Positions 1-11,269 of a stretch of DNA of 64,000 nucleotides are shown one piece after another. The translations under genes were made by a program, and so were the position numbers. Each line of letters begins with the position of its first letter. The stretch's first letter is position 1. The notes under the pieces are model-generated. The model saw only the letters and a list, made by a program, of their open reading frames with translations, ran no database searches and was not told the DNA's origin. The DNA comes from Epiperipatus broadwayi (taxonomy: Eukaryota > Onychophora > Udeonychophora > Euonychophora > Peripatidae): positions 1,154,001 through 1,218,000 of the forward strand of contig JAQFVV010000143.1 of the NCBI GenBank assembly GCA_028023455.1. The letters are read 5' to 3'.

Positions 1-990
1 AAAAACAGAATGACTCAAAGTGATCAAGTCATTTTTTTAACTAATGATAAAAAAAATATTTTTTTTTTTACTTTTTTTAAAAAATCAAGTCTTTTGTTTT
101 CCAATCTAGAAAGATTTTTGGAGTTTACTTTTTTAAATAAAATATACTGCAAATGTATATTAATTTTTGTTAAATAAACTTATTTACTAAAAAAAAATTG
201 TAAATTAAAAATTACACCTGTCATTTTTACTAAAGAAATTATTTAAAATAACTTACCAGCTGTACTTTATATATATATATGATGCAATAACTTTATCTGT
301 GCTTTTCTAAATAAAAGATAAAACAGTATATGTATAAATTAATTCTTCAGCAAGCAGATGAACTCTCTGGGTAAGCTGGTACTTTCTAAATAGCAGACTA
401 ATTTATTGTCATCATCAGAAAAGGTGTAATTCAGTAACTGATAGCATTCAATCATCTCCATTTAGTCTAGAATTGGATAGACTTGAGGCATAACACCTAG
501 TATACAATATGAACTATGAAGACCACAGAAAATCTGGGTCTTGCTTCCATGTAAGTCCAAACTATCATTGTTTCATTAGTAGCAGTAGCTGGATTCATTG
601 TCTTGCCTTCAGTTATATCTTCATGATAGTAGTCATGCTGTTATAATCTGTAAAACTGTAAAAACTTCCTAATTTTTTTTTCAACATTTTTATAGTCAGG
701 ATGGGAAAAAAAATACAATAATTAAAAATAAGTTTTTCCTATCTTGTTGAAAAAAGTTAATGACTCTTTTCAATTTACTTTAATCCTTAGAAAAACAACT
801 TTGTAGAGTTTTTATCAAACTATGTTGCACAAGCTTTAATTTAAAAAATTTACTAATCAAAATAAATAGTGGAATTTTATAATTACATGCTTGTTTTATT
901 TCAAAATCAGAATTAATAAAATATTAATTAGTCCTTTTTAACATGTTTAATTTATAATAATTTTTTGAACACAAAATTATTTAATCCTTA
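1..990 (+). repeat. Dispersed ~1 kb repeat, copy 1 (runs off the left edge)
   Basis: This block aligns by eye, in the same orientation and order, with 4640-5715. Shared landmarks include CCAATCTAGAAA near 100, ACTAAAGAAATTATTTAAAA near 230, AGAATTGGATAGACTT near 470 and GGGTCTTGCTTCCATGTAA near 535. The copies differ by many substitutions and small indels, so the duplication is old. No coding sequence is recognised. It could be a pair of old LTRs, two insertions of one element, or a segmental duplication. The left boundary is outside the window. Confidence 0.75.
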
Positions 991-3900
991 ATTGTTATTC
1001 CAGTGTAATATAGAAAATATTTACAAAAAATTGTATTTATTTTTACTTTTATTTTCACCTTTATATATATATATTATAATGTTTTCCATCTTGCTAGGCC
1101 TCTATATGCATATAAACTGCACGAGTTGATCAAGTTATGTCAAAAAGAAGAAAGTTGCATTTCTATTTCTAAAAAAAAACAACTATATTTCCTGATCAAC
1201 TCAGCCTAGAATTCTTACGATTACAATTGTGAGCTGAATCAGCTTTTAATTTATAAATGAGGGTGCCAGAGTCAATTAGTCACTGATTCTGCGTCAAACA
1301 TATCATAACTCTTAAATTAAAAAGAAAAAATGCTTTTAAAAGACAGAATTATATTTTACCATAACTAAAACTATTTTCCTAAATATTATTATTATTGGGA
1401 CTTATTAAACATATTGGCAAAGGTAAATTATATTTTTAAACATCACCAAACTAATATTAATAAATTAATAATAATTAATAACTATTATTAATAATGTACA
1501 AATGAAAAGTTGATATTAGAAATAAATATTTTTATTCTAATAAATTAAAATAGAGAAATTACTAATTAAATAAATTGGAGAGAACACACGCATGTTAATC
1601 CAAAAATGAATACATTAATAAAAAACAAGTTTCACAATAAAAAAGTTATTGGATAAATAAAAGTCTCTTGAACAGAAAAATTAAAGTCTCTATCAGGGTC
1701 CTATTATACGTATATTTTTACGAGTTGTTTGCAAAAATGGTTTGTCAACAATTTAGTCACAATCGGGAATAATAAAGAGTACTAGCTTACCGGTAAGTTT
1801 AGTGAAAAAGTTGTAGCTTACTATGCATAGTTTTTTGGGTTAGAATGGTCGACCATTAATTATTAGTTGATCTTGTAGTCTATTCCGAAGACTAGTCACA
1901 GAAGCTTTTCTAGTGTCCATCTTCTTAACAATGTCAGCTAAAGCCTCGGTCTACTTTTACATGAAGGATTATTTCATCATGAGTGGTCTTGGATTTAATA
2001 ATCCAAAACCAGCCAAAGGAAAAAACAGAAAAAACAAGACGTTCATCAAACTGGTCTCTGCCTTTTTATTCTAGAGGTCCAGTTTTTAGACTTCTATGCA
2101 TCCTTTTGTTTATCAAAAAATATACGCTGATAATTAATCTGGTAATTCCATATAAAATTTACGTTACAAAGTTCTCATTTTTTAGCAAATCTTTCGACCA
2201 TCTTTAATTAGCCAAAATATTTTTCTTTTAGCTTATCTTTTTACTTTTGGAATTCTTTTAATTTATCTGCGTGTCTTTCGTTCTCTCCAATTTCAACTTT
2301 TTATTTTTAATTACATATAAAAAAAAATACGAAAGAACAATTTAACTTTCATTGTAAGTTTTTTTAAACAAAATAAATTATACTAAAAAAAAATCCAAAT
2401 TTACTTTTATTTTTTAGCTTTTACCAAATGCCAATATATTTGTACCATATATAAATAAATGATACATATATATATATGCATACACTACTATGTTGCTGTA
2501 TGCCATGAGACACAGTTGTCTCATAATCCATCTCATTGGAAAAAGAAAATAGAAATGAAACACCCATCTAACAATATTTTACATATTATACATGTATAAT
2601 TAACATAAAATTTCTACCTCAAACTATTTACTCATCAATTTTTTAGAGATTTGACAGGCATATGACAGCTAACAGACTGAATAGTGACCTGCAATTATGA
2701 GATAGATAAATAAATCAAACCATTGGACTATAAGTACATGGTGCATCATGATCACCAAGAGACCTATTTAAATTTAGACACTATAAGCTATCACAACCCT
2801 TGATATGAAATAAAAATGCAAAAATCTTTGCAAAGCCTACTCTTTTGAGTCTTATGGGCTGGAAAATACAAAGCTATGTCTTGCTCCTTTTCTGGGATCA
2901 TCTCAGAACTTTAACTGCATCATGATAAACAATAAAAAATCAAAAAATGGGTTGGAGCAATGCCTGATATAGAACATACCATGGAGTTTCACAAAAACAT
3001 TGTATCTCTGAGCCAATGACAAAATGCTTCAATCATCAAAACTGAATATACAGCTAAACAAATTCTAACAATTAAAACCTCAGTCCACTCTCCAAAATCA
3101 TAGATTTTCTATTCAACTCTAAATATGAACAACTTAAATATATATTAAACACTATTTTATAATTTATATCATCAATTCTCTTGTCACAATTTCACAATAA
3201 TTTTTTAAAAATTAATTTTGCATAAAATGCATATTTTTTCTTTCTCAGATGTGATTATATTTGAGATCAAGTTGAGTGCCAATTTTGTTGCAATGGCCAC
3301 TAGTACATGATTATTATCAGTCCATAGTTGGATGGTCATTTATAATGGTAAGGATCCCCAGAGGTGAAACTGGGTGAATCTGGCATGATGAGAAACCATC
3401 ATCATTCCAAAATAAATTATAAAATTGAATGAAGAAATATATAATGAAAAACTATGAGGAATGAGCATGAATACAATAATAAGCATGATAAATCGACACA
3501 AAACTAATTATAAATTCACTAACATTACAGTAATAAGAACATTCATCATCATGAATGATCAAACAATAAAAATCAATCAATCTTGTGACTAGATTTGAAA
3601 TGGGTCTGTTATAGACTAAGCTAATTACTTAGCCTTTACCAGTTTGGGACAAATTATTTAAACAATAATTTGGATGCACAATCTTAAGTATTAATCAACA
3701 AAAATATAACAATTAAAAAATAATGCTGTAATACTAAAACATGATTATCATTAATGTTCTGGCTATTTAGTACCATTAATGTACTGGCCAACTATAATAT
3801 TAATTTCTAACAAATATTAAACTAAATAAAATATAGTGTATGAAGGTTAAAGGATATTTCCTTTATGCCAATCCAGGATTATCATCAACTGGATGTTCAT

Positions 3901-4214
3901 AAACATTAAATATAAACATATTTTATATAACAGACTATTATGTACAAATCTAGATCAGGATCAACAGATTTATAACTATTATTGTGAACAAGAGATATAA
4001 TACAACATATAATAGTTTATAATATTTTAGAATTAAATAAATTCACTGGAATAACTTTAAACCATGAAAGATAAATGTATTAATAACAAATTAAATCAAG
4101 GTCTGTAAAATATGGCTATACATATAAATTAAACCTTCTGATTTTGATTATTACAAAAATCTCCACTATTACATTGTTAGTTACAAATATGTTTCAATTG
4201 GTTTACATAAAACA

Positions 4215-4216
<2 letters not shown>

Positions 4217-4246
<30 letters not shown>
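4217..4246. repeat. (TA)n microsatellite
   Basis: Uninterrupted TA dinucleotides. Confidence 0.95.
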
Positions 4247-4248
<2 letters not shown>

Positions 4249-4480
4249 CATACAGATATGTGATATAATAATTTATGAACATATTTGAGTTTTCATAAAC
4301 CTATAAATGAAATGAAATTTTAAAATTCATAATGACTGATTTAACTTATATTTGTGTGCACATGGAAATGAGTACTCATGCTGATGTTTATATCATATAT
4401 TTTAATTAGTCAAAATAATAAACATTAAAAAAATATTTTTAACCATATATAATTAATTCAATGTCAAAAAATGTAAAATG

Positions 4481-4516
<36 letters not shown>
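4481..4516. repeat. (CA)n(TA)n compound microsatellite
   Basis: A CA run passes directly into a TA run. It lies about 120 bp left of the second ~1 kb repeat copy. Confidence 0.95.
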
Positions 4517-4639
4517 AGTATTCAGGTATGCTGTATAATAATTTAAAAATTAACATGTTTGAATTGCCATAGACATAAAAAATTCAATTTATTTTTAATA
4601 ATAAATTAATGTACATGTGTAATGGGTGTATATATATAT

Positions 4640-5715
4640 ATATTAAATACAATGACACAAAGTGTTTAATTATTCTTTAATTAATGGTAAGAAATATTTA
4701 TTTTTTACTTTTTTAAAAAAAATAATATCACATCTTTGACAGGTTACTCTTGATTAATTATAAATGTCTTTAAAAAAATCAAGTTTTTTTATTTACCAAT
4801 CTAGAAATATTTTTGGAGTTTACCTTTTTTAGTAAAATATACTGGAAATGCATCTTGCTTTTTGTCAAATAAAGTTATTTACTTAAAAAAAAATTGTAAA
4901 TTAACAATTGCAACTGTCATTTTTACTAAAGAAATTATTTAAAATAACTGACCAGCTATACTTTATATATATGTTGCAGTATATTTATTTTTGCTTCATA
5001 AAATACCATATGTATAAACTAATTTTTTAGCAAGCTGATGGACTCTTTGGTTAAGCCGATCCCTTCTAAACAGTAGACTGGCTTAATGTCATTCTCAGGA
5101 AAGGTATAATCTGTTAACTGATGGCATTCAATCAGCTCTATTTAGTCTAGAATTGGATAGACTTCAGCCATACCATTTAGTACACAATATGAGCTATGAA
5201 GAACACAGAAAAGTTGGGTCTTGCTTCCATGTAAATCCAAACTCTACTATTGTTGCATTAGTAGCAGTATATGAATTTATTGTCTTGCCTTAAGTTATAC
5301 CTTCATGCTAGTAGTCATGCTGTCATATTCCGTAAACTGCAAAAAACTCTCCTTAATCTTTTTTCTAATATTTTTATAGTCATGTTTGAAAAAAATACAG
5401 TAATTAAAAATGAGTTTTCCCTATCTTGATTCAAAAAAAGTCATGACTCTTTTCAATTCTCTTTAATCGTTTGAAAAACAACTTTGTATATTTTTTAGCA
5501 AAATATGTTATGCAAGCTTTAATTTAAAAAATTTACTAATCAAAATAGATAGTGGAATTCTATAATTATCAGTGTATCTATTATAAATAATAACATAGCT
5601 TAAACCATGGCACATGCACTTTACAGATGGAATACTATTTAAACTGAATACACTCCTTTTGTAACATAAAAACATGCTTGTTTTCATTTCAAAAGCAGAA
5701 TTTAAGTTGATGATA
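4640..5715 (+). repeat. Dispersed ~1 kb repeat, copy 2
   Basis: Direct counterpart of the block at 1-990. It keeps the same landmark order, including AGAATTGGATAGACTT near 5150 and GGGTCTTGCTTCCATGTAA near 5216. It carries roughly 100 bp near 5566-5670 that copy 1 lacks, between matched flanks (ATAATTA on one side, ACATGCTTGTTTT on the other). That segment is an insertion here or a deletion in copy 1. Confidence 0.75.
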
Positions 5716-6037
5716 TTTGTTTTCATTATATATATTTTTGAATTTAATGGCAGTTGAGAAAGGTTAAGGATTTAATTGAAAATACTTCTGTGGATTGAAA
5801 GACTGTAAATGATAGTTAATTGCCATTATATTTATTATATTTATTGCCATATATATTTATATATATGATAAATTAATTCAATATACATTACAATAACAAG
5901 TTAAACAATCACTTTCTTCTTTAAAATATATGTGTTCTTCAACATTATAAATAACTTCACAAACTTTTAACTTCTTTTCAAAAACTTTATTTCCATATAT
6001 AAACTATATGAACATATATATATATATTATACATTTC

Positions 6038-6080
6038 CTATGTTTCAACTGTTTTTCCCCCATTACAGTCATTTTCAAAG
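6038..6080 (-). ncRNA. Hammerhead-like stem motif (PLE-end type), left arm
   Basis: On the minus strand: TTGAAAATG, then stem ACTGT, a purine-rich loop, stem ACAGT, then TGAAAC. The layout resembles box 1, stem II and the GAAA box of hammerhead ribozymes, which are known in Penelope-like elements. The canonical CUGAUGA box is not intact, so catalysis is doubtful. Confidence 0.4.
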
Positions 6081-6973
6081 ACCTATAACAAAAAAATACA
6101 TATCTCTACATAATACTCTAAATACAAATCTCTTCCATATATCAAACATTAACACATCAAATTCATAATAATAAAACATATTAACTATACATTATTATAT
6201 TTTACTTACATCTTCCTTTCTTTTCTCCTTTTATTATAAAACTTGCTTTTTATACATACTAAGTATAAATTTTCAAAAAAAAAAATTAAAAACCATCTAA
6301 AACACCAGTAAACAAAATACCATTTAAATCCATTTAATCCACCCCCAACTATAAATTTATTCCTCCTTTAACTATTTTATCTAACTTCCAGATCAATTAT
6401 CTACAATCCCTATCTATACTTTAAAATCTATTTAAAAACTATGGTTAAAAAAAACATAGAGAAAGAATGGTAAAAATTATTTTTATATAAAAAGATATAA
6501 ACCTGTTTTAAATAGGATTAATAGTGTTAGATAGGAATATAAAATAAAATGTAATTAATATGGAATGTTAAATTGTATTTAAGTAAATTTGTTAAAAGAT
6601 AGAGAAATAATGTACATTAGTTTTTAAATAGATTTAAAAGTATAGATAGGAATTGTAGATAATTGATATGAAAGTTAGATAAAATAGTTAAAGGAGGAAT
6701 AAATTTATGATTGGGGATGGATTAAATAGATTTAAATAGTATTTTGTTTACTGGTGTTTTAGATGGTTTCTAATATTTTTTGAAAATTTATATTTCAGTA
6801 TGTAAAAAGGAAGTTTTATAATAAAGGGAGAAGAGGGAGGTAGATGAAATTAAAATATAATAATGTGTAGTTAATATGTTTTATTATTGTGGATTTCATG
6901 TGTTAATGTTTGATATATGGAAGATATTTGTATTTAGAGTATTATGTAGATATATATATATTTTGTTACAGGT

Positions 6974-7016
6974 CCTTGAAAATGACTGTAATGGGGAAAA
7001 ATAGTTGAAATGTTGG
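6974..7016 (+). ncRNA. Hammerhead-like stem motif (PLE-end type), right arm
   Basis: Plus-strand partner of 6038-6080: CCTTGAAAATGACTGT, a loop, then ATAGTTGAAATGTTGG. The second half of the stem has one change relative to the left arm, which weakens the pairing. The box 1 equivalent is degenerate. Confidence 0.4.
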
Positions 7017-7115
7017 AAATGAATAATATGTGATTATATATATATGTTCATATAGTTTATGTATGGAAATAAAGTTTTTAAAAAGAAGTGAAGAAGTTTG
7101 TGAAGTTATTCATAA

Positions 7116-7965
7116 TGATAAATCAAATATTCCCTTGAATTGCTATTATAATAAATAATCAAAATGAAGAGGTTATATCCATATAAATTATCAATTAGTA
7201 GTAATTGATAATTTCTTGGTAACCAAAGATTAAACATTATTTCTACTTACATTGATATTATCTCCCCATTTTCATAGAGTGACAGAGAGAAATAAAGAAT
7301 AAAAAGCAAAAGATTAAGAAAATTTAATATTTAGTTGATAATCTTTAAAAAGCATTTTAAACAAATATTTTAAAAACTTGTTTATTTCATTGTATGCCTT
7401 ATACAATATTAAATTATATATCAGAAATTACATTTATCATTTAATATGTTACATTAAATAAAGACAATATATTCTGTTCTTTGATAATTATTTTTTTATA
7501 TCTTTCACTTAGGTCATAAAGAATCCCAAAAATTAAAAAAATTTTGGTATGAATTAAAAATTTTCATTCCAATATTCATGGAAATGTTGAACAGGGTAAG
7601 ATTTTTTATTTTAAATTATTGTTAACCATGTGATTTTGTATAAAAATCAGAAGTTATTTATAAAATTAAATAGTTATATATATATAAATAGATGTAATCT
7701 AGAGTATAAAGCAAATAGGTTGTCTTTTTTTTTGTTTTAATTAATTTAGAGTATTGAGTTTACAATGCTGATAATATAAATTAATGGTCCATAATGACTA
7801 TGATGTTTACACAATAATAACTAAAATCTACAAAATTTACAAAAAGCTTGAAATGATTACAAATAAAATTACACCAATAACAATTAGCATCAAGATAAAA
7901 AGATTAAGATTGCATGGAAAGTTGTAGATCTTATTAATGTGTTTACATATTTAGGAAATTATATA
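7116..7965. other. Unassigned AT-rich interval
   Basis: Short interval between the 5.9-7.1 kb foldback and the PLE. No gene, repeat partner or RNA structure was recognised. Confidence 0.5.
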
Positions 7966-8131
7966 AAATAATTTAATATATCAATCACACAGTTCTTCTT
8001 TCCAAAATAGTTCATAAATATCCAATATAGAAATAAAACAAACTCCTTTTTAAAACTTGCTTTTTATATGACTATAATGATGATAAAGAAATCCAACATT
8101 TCGACTATATCATATAGACTTTTTCAAGGTA
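7966..8131 (-). repeat. PLE pseudo-LTR, 3' copy
   Basis: Direct repeat of 11010-11176; both start AAATAATTTAATATATCAAT. On the minus strand it begins with the hammerhead-like motif at 8129-8093. The copies differ by a handful of substitutions and short indels. Confidence 0.85.
8093..8129 (-). ncRNA. Hammerhead-like stem motif in PLE 3' pseudo-LTR
   Basis: Minus strand: CCTTGAAAAAGTCTATATG, then ATATAGTCGAAATGTTGG. The stem halves are imperfectly complementary and end in CGAAA, as in stem II plus box 2 of a hammerhead. Box 1 (CUGAUGA) is replaced by UUGAAAA, so activity is uncertain. Confidence 0.45.
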
Positions 8132-8450
8132 CGCTAAAATAAAATATATATAATAATAAATATCACATATTCCAAAAAATATATATATATTAAATTAAAA
8201 ATTACAAAATATATTAAAAATTACAAAATATATTCATAACCAAAAATTTACCTTATTTCTCACCCCCCTTTTCTATTACAAACAATCACAACCTAAACAC
8301 AAACATTTTATATTATTTTGTTTTTTCCTTTTTTTTTCTTTTTTTTAAAAAAAAAAATCTATATATATATTTTAAAACATTTAATTAAAAACCTATTATT
8401 TTATTTTCTCTTTTTCCAATAACATCCTATTTAATTCTGGTTTTATTTCA

Positions 8451-8687
8451 TTAATGTACATACCTTCCTTTATCATTCCTTTCATTGTATAATTTAATAC
8501 ATTCCAAAGGCTTTATTTCAAAATCCCCATGCTTAAATTTATTCATATGAATGTAAACAGCAGAATTTTTATCATCTAAATGCTGTTTTAATCTACTTTT
8601 TAATTTATTCTTACTAGTTCCAACATATGCCATTTCTACATTCTTTCTAAAACAATTCAAACATTTTATCAAATAAACTGAATTCAT
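8451..8687 (-). pseudogene. PLE GIY-YIG endonuclease domain
   Basis: A 78-codon minus-strand frame with the GIY-YIG layout of PLE endonucleases. It has VYLIKC near residues 4-9 (the GIY strand), AYVGTS at 20-25 (the YIG strand) and KLKSRLKQH at 28-36, which contains the helix arginine and histidine. PLEVI-like residues PLECI sit near 60. In PLEs this nuclease nicks the target and the 3' hydroxyl primes reverse transcription. It lies downstream of the RT in the same orientation, separated by a stop and frame change, so it no longer belongs to an intact polyprotein. A second relic of the same domain is at 13241-13394, showing a local PLE family. Confidence 0.85.
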
Positions 8688-8689
8688 AA

Positions 8690-9113
8690 TGTCTAACCTA
8701 TATCAGTACCCATTATTATTAATTAAAACATTTAAACTTGTTTTCTTTTTATAAACTGGACAAATTGAAACATTATATTTCCTATTAATCATTTTAACTA
8801 ATTTCTTAACTTTAATAAATGAATCTTTAGACATATTAAAACCAACATAAATAACCTTTTCTCTATTCCTATTCCTATCTAATCCCATTCTATTTCTTAT
8901 TTTATTTATATTTTTATCAGAAAATCAATGTTCAACTACACCCCTAGCATAATCATTCATAAAACATTCATTCCTAATAATATCAACCTCATTCTCAAAC
9001 AAATTATTATTTGAACATAACTTAATTGCCCTAATAATTTTATTATTAACAATATTAATTTTATTATGATTATCAATATCTGAAAAACAATTATTCGACA
9101 ATCCCCAAAATGT
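8690..9113 (-). pseudogene. PLE linker between RT and GIY-YIG
   Basis: The minus-strand reading contains RAIKLCSNNNLFENEVDII near 9035-8980, then KVIYVGFNMSKDSF and VSICPVYKKKTSLN (8703-8888). This arrangement is typical of the thumb and linker region between RT and endonuclease in PLEs. Stops at 8922 and 8702 interrupt it. The assignment rests on its position and general resemblance to the family. Confidence 0.65.
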
Positions 9114-9860
9114 TTATTTTCTAAACACAGATGTTTCTATAATAACACTACCATTTCTATCAATTGTTTTAAAAATTCTAACATCCATATATTCAATAAC
9201 ATTAATATATCCTTTTTCCATAGTAAACTTTATTTTTTCAACTCTACCATTAATATAATTCAAAAAATTATCTGCATTTCTTTTATTACCATTGAAAACC
9301 ATAAAATAGTCATCACCATATCTAACATAAAAAATTGGTTTATTCCTACTATTATTAAAAAATTGTTCTTCAAACTTATACATATATATTCCTGCCAAGA
9401 GACCATTTAGACTACTACCCATACTTAAACCCTTTTTTTTGCTTATAAAATTCATTCACATATTTAAAAATAAGGTCCCTACAACAAATCACTAATATAT
9501 CATATAAAAGAAAACCCTCAATTTTAATTTTACTCCTTTATCTTTATTATATAAATCCATAAAACAACAAATAGTAACCTCCGCATCAATATTAGTATAC
9601 ATACTAACTATATTTAACTTTACAGAAACCTTCTAAAAAAACTTTTAATTTACTAATAAACTGTATAGAATTACTAACACAATTTCTTTCAAATAATGTA
9701 ATATATATTTTAAAAATATTATTATACACCCACTTCAAAATTTTCTCGTAATAAGTATACAACTACTAATAATTGGCCTCATTGGAATACCAGGCTTATG
9801 TATTTTAGGTAAACCATAGAATTTTGCACATTTTATATCCATTCTTTTTAATTTAAGCAT
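9114..9860 (-). pseudogene. PLE reverse transcriptase core
   Basis: Read from high to low coordinates on the minus strand, successive frames give KFYGLPKIHKPGIPMRPIIS near 9824-9765, then MYTNIDAEV near 9605-9575, then an open 113-residue stretch from 9455. That stretch contains KKGLSMGSSLNGLLAGIYM (the LPMG..LSPLLA equivalent) and YVRYGDDYFMVF, the catalytic box with two adjacent aspartates. YGLPKIHK and SMYTNI are characteristic of Penelope-type RT rather than LINE or LTR RT. At least one stop after ITRKF and frame changes between 9460 and 9760 make it a pseudogene. The catalytic YGDD itself is intact. Confidence 0.88.
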
Positions 9861-10029
9861 AATTAATTTTTCCATACAACAAAGTTAATACATTATTAAT
9901 CTTTTTATTCATTAACATACTTTCATCTTTATTAATTTTTATAAAACATTCTTCCTTTAATAAATTTAACATTTTTTTTATTATATTCACTCTTGTTTAA
10001 AATAACCATACTCGATGTTTTATCACCTT

Positions 10030-10873
10030 TTAAAAATAATAAATCCCCATATTTATCATGCATATTGTTAATAATATACCATTCATTAAACTTACAATTA
10101 TTCCATTTTCTTTACTATTATATTTATTTTTTAATTCAAATACCAAATTTTTAAATCCGAATTTCAATTCATTAAATAAAAAATCCTTATTCTTAATAAT
10201 ATCATTAATCTTATTACATTTATATTCAATTAATTGCATTTTTGCCCTAATTTCAATAATCTGCTTTTTAATATTACAATTATTTACTGGTATATAATTC
10301 AAACCCCTTTTTAAAACATTCATCTCTTCATCACTAAAAATAATATTAGTTAAATTAATAACAAAATTTTTTTTTCCTTTCTATTACTACTACCAAATAC
10401 ATAATAATTATTATCTTTATTTTTGTTATCACAACTTCTCACCATCAAATCATTAAATTTTTTACAATGCCTTTCTAAAATCTTATTTTTTAAAAATATA
10501 TATCTTTTTAATAAAAATATATTTTAATTCCTCTTTAATTGTAATTAATCTCCTTAAATTATCATAAATATCTCTAACAAAATTTAATAATTCAGCCTTT
10601 TTTTTTATATGCCAATTTTAAAACATTTTTCAACATTATCTTCTCCCATTTTAATATATACTTATACCAAATCCTCACACATATCTTTAAAGAAATAAAT
10701 TTAGGTATTACATTATTTAACAAACACTTTCTCAAAAATTTAGTGTCCAATGTTATTTTTACAACTTTCAACTTATTCTTCATCCATTTGTTAATGACAT
10801 CAATACACTTTTTTATATTGTCCGTAAAATTGTCCAAAAATGTTCTTTTTAAATATCCAATAAATTTTTCCAT
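10030..10873 (-). pseudogene. PLE N-terminal region
   Basis: Two minus-strand open stretches (10873-10592 and 10323-10030) precede the RT. The second starts MNVLKRGLNYIPVN, matching the 'L..GLNFIP' signature that opens the conserved part of PLE proteins. Downstream of it, around 10025-9995, the frame reads LKGDKTSSMVI, the PLE equivalent of a 'DKG..VVI' motif. The upstream stretch is lysine-rich and its identity is inferred only from position. Frames are broken between the pieces. Confidence 0.6.
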
Positions 10874-11009
10874 GTTAAAATTGTAATCATTTATATTATA
10901 CTTAAAATCATTATAAAAACAAAATCAATTCAATTGGAATATCTGCATATATACATATATATTCTTTCAAAATAAATAAATTCTAAAACATCCAAGTAAA
11001 TGGTAAATC

Positions 11010-11176
11010 AAATAATTTAATATATCAATCACACAATTCTTCTTTCCAAAATAGTTCATAAATATCCAATATAGAAATAAAACAAACAAACTCCTTTTTA
11101 AAACTTGCTTTTTATATGACTATAATGATGATTAAGAAATCTGTTTCGACTATTTCATATAGTCTTTTTCAAGGTA
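11010..11176 (-). repeat. PLE pseudo-LTR, 5' copy
   Basis: Direct repeat of 7966-8131, sharing ATCACACA.TTCTTCTTTCC and the CTCCTTTTTAAAACTTGC run. It carries its own hammerhead-like motif at 11141-11174. Confidence 0.85.
11141..11174 (-). ncRNA. Hammerhead-like stem motif in PLE 5' pseudo-LTR
   Basis: Minus strand: CCTTGAAAAAGACTATATG, then AAATAGTCGAAACAG. The GACTAT/ATAGTC stem is complete here, unlike in the 3' copy. Box 1 is degenerate. Confidence 0.45.
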
Positions 11177-11187
11177 CACTCTATGCT

Positions 11188-11268
11188 TCTTGGATTTCTT
11201 TATCATCATTATAGTCATATAAAAAGCAAGTTTTAAAAAGGAGTTTGTTTGTTTTATTTCTATATTGA
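11188..11268 (+). repeat. Inverted partial PLE end
   Basis: The complement of part of the adjacent pseudo-LTR: TTGGATTTCTTTATCATCAT through TTTATTTCTATATTG. Only about 12 bp separate it from the 5' pseudo-LTR, so the two can form a hairpin. Inverted truncated termini like this are described for PLEs. Confidence 0.8.
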
Positions 11269-11269
11269 A

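Larger units (their letters stand above)
991..4639. other. Unassigned AT-rich interval
   Basis: Mostly AT-rich DNA with short simple repeats. Around 1860-2100 composition is more mixed, and a short plus-strand reading frame begins with an ATG at 1932, but no family is recognised. A small perfect hairpin, TGAGACA-CAGT-TGTCTCA, lies at 2506-2523. No gene, RNA gene or element boundary could be supported. Confidence 0.5.
5925..7115. mobile_element. Large foldback element with PLE-type ends
   Basis: The left arm (about 5925-6440) is the inverted complement of the right arm (about 6620-7115), with a centre near 6525-6535. Pairs visible by eye are ACACCAGTAAACAAAATACC near 6302 with its complement near 6745, and the TATGAACATATATATATA stretch near 6007 with its complement near 7040. 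Each arm carries one hammerhead-like motif (6038-6080 minus, 6974-7016 plus). Terminal sequence resembles the PLE ends at 7966-8131 (a hairpin, a GAAA box, then a tail). I infer a PLE-derived palindrome. No protein relic was seen inside. Confidence 0.75.
7966..11176 (-). mobile_element. Penelope-like retroelement (PLE), degenerate copy
   Basis: A minus-strand element flanked by direct repeats of about 166 bp (7966-8131 and 11010-11176), which match the pseudo-LTRs of the PLE family. In minus-strand order the interior encodes an N-terminal region (10873 to about 10030), a reverse transcriptase (about 9860 to 9114), a linker and a GIY-YIG endonuclease domain (8687 to 8451). RT plus C-terminal GIY-YIG with pseudo-LTRs is diagnostic of endonuclease-bearing PLEs. 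Frameshifts and stops break the frame many times, so the copy is dead as it stands. A truncated inverted terminal copy follows at 11188-11268, another known PLE trait. Confidence 0.9.

Noticed and set aside
1932-2207. Short plus-strand frame starting MSAKASVYFYMKD, thought of as an HMG-like start
   Set aside because: Only about 50 codons before a stop, no splice donor that fits, and the resemblance is too slight to name a family.
10058-10297. 79-codon hydrophobic plus-strand ORF
   Set aside because: It is the antisense shadow of the PLE N-terminal region on the minus strand.
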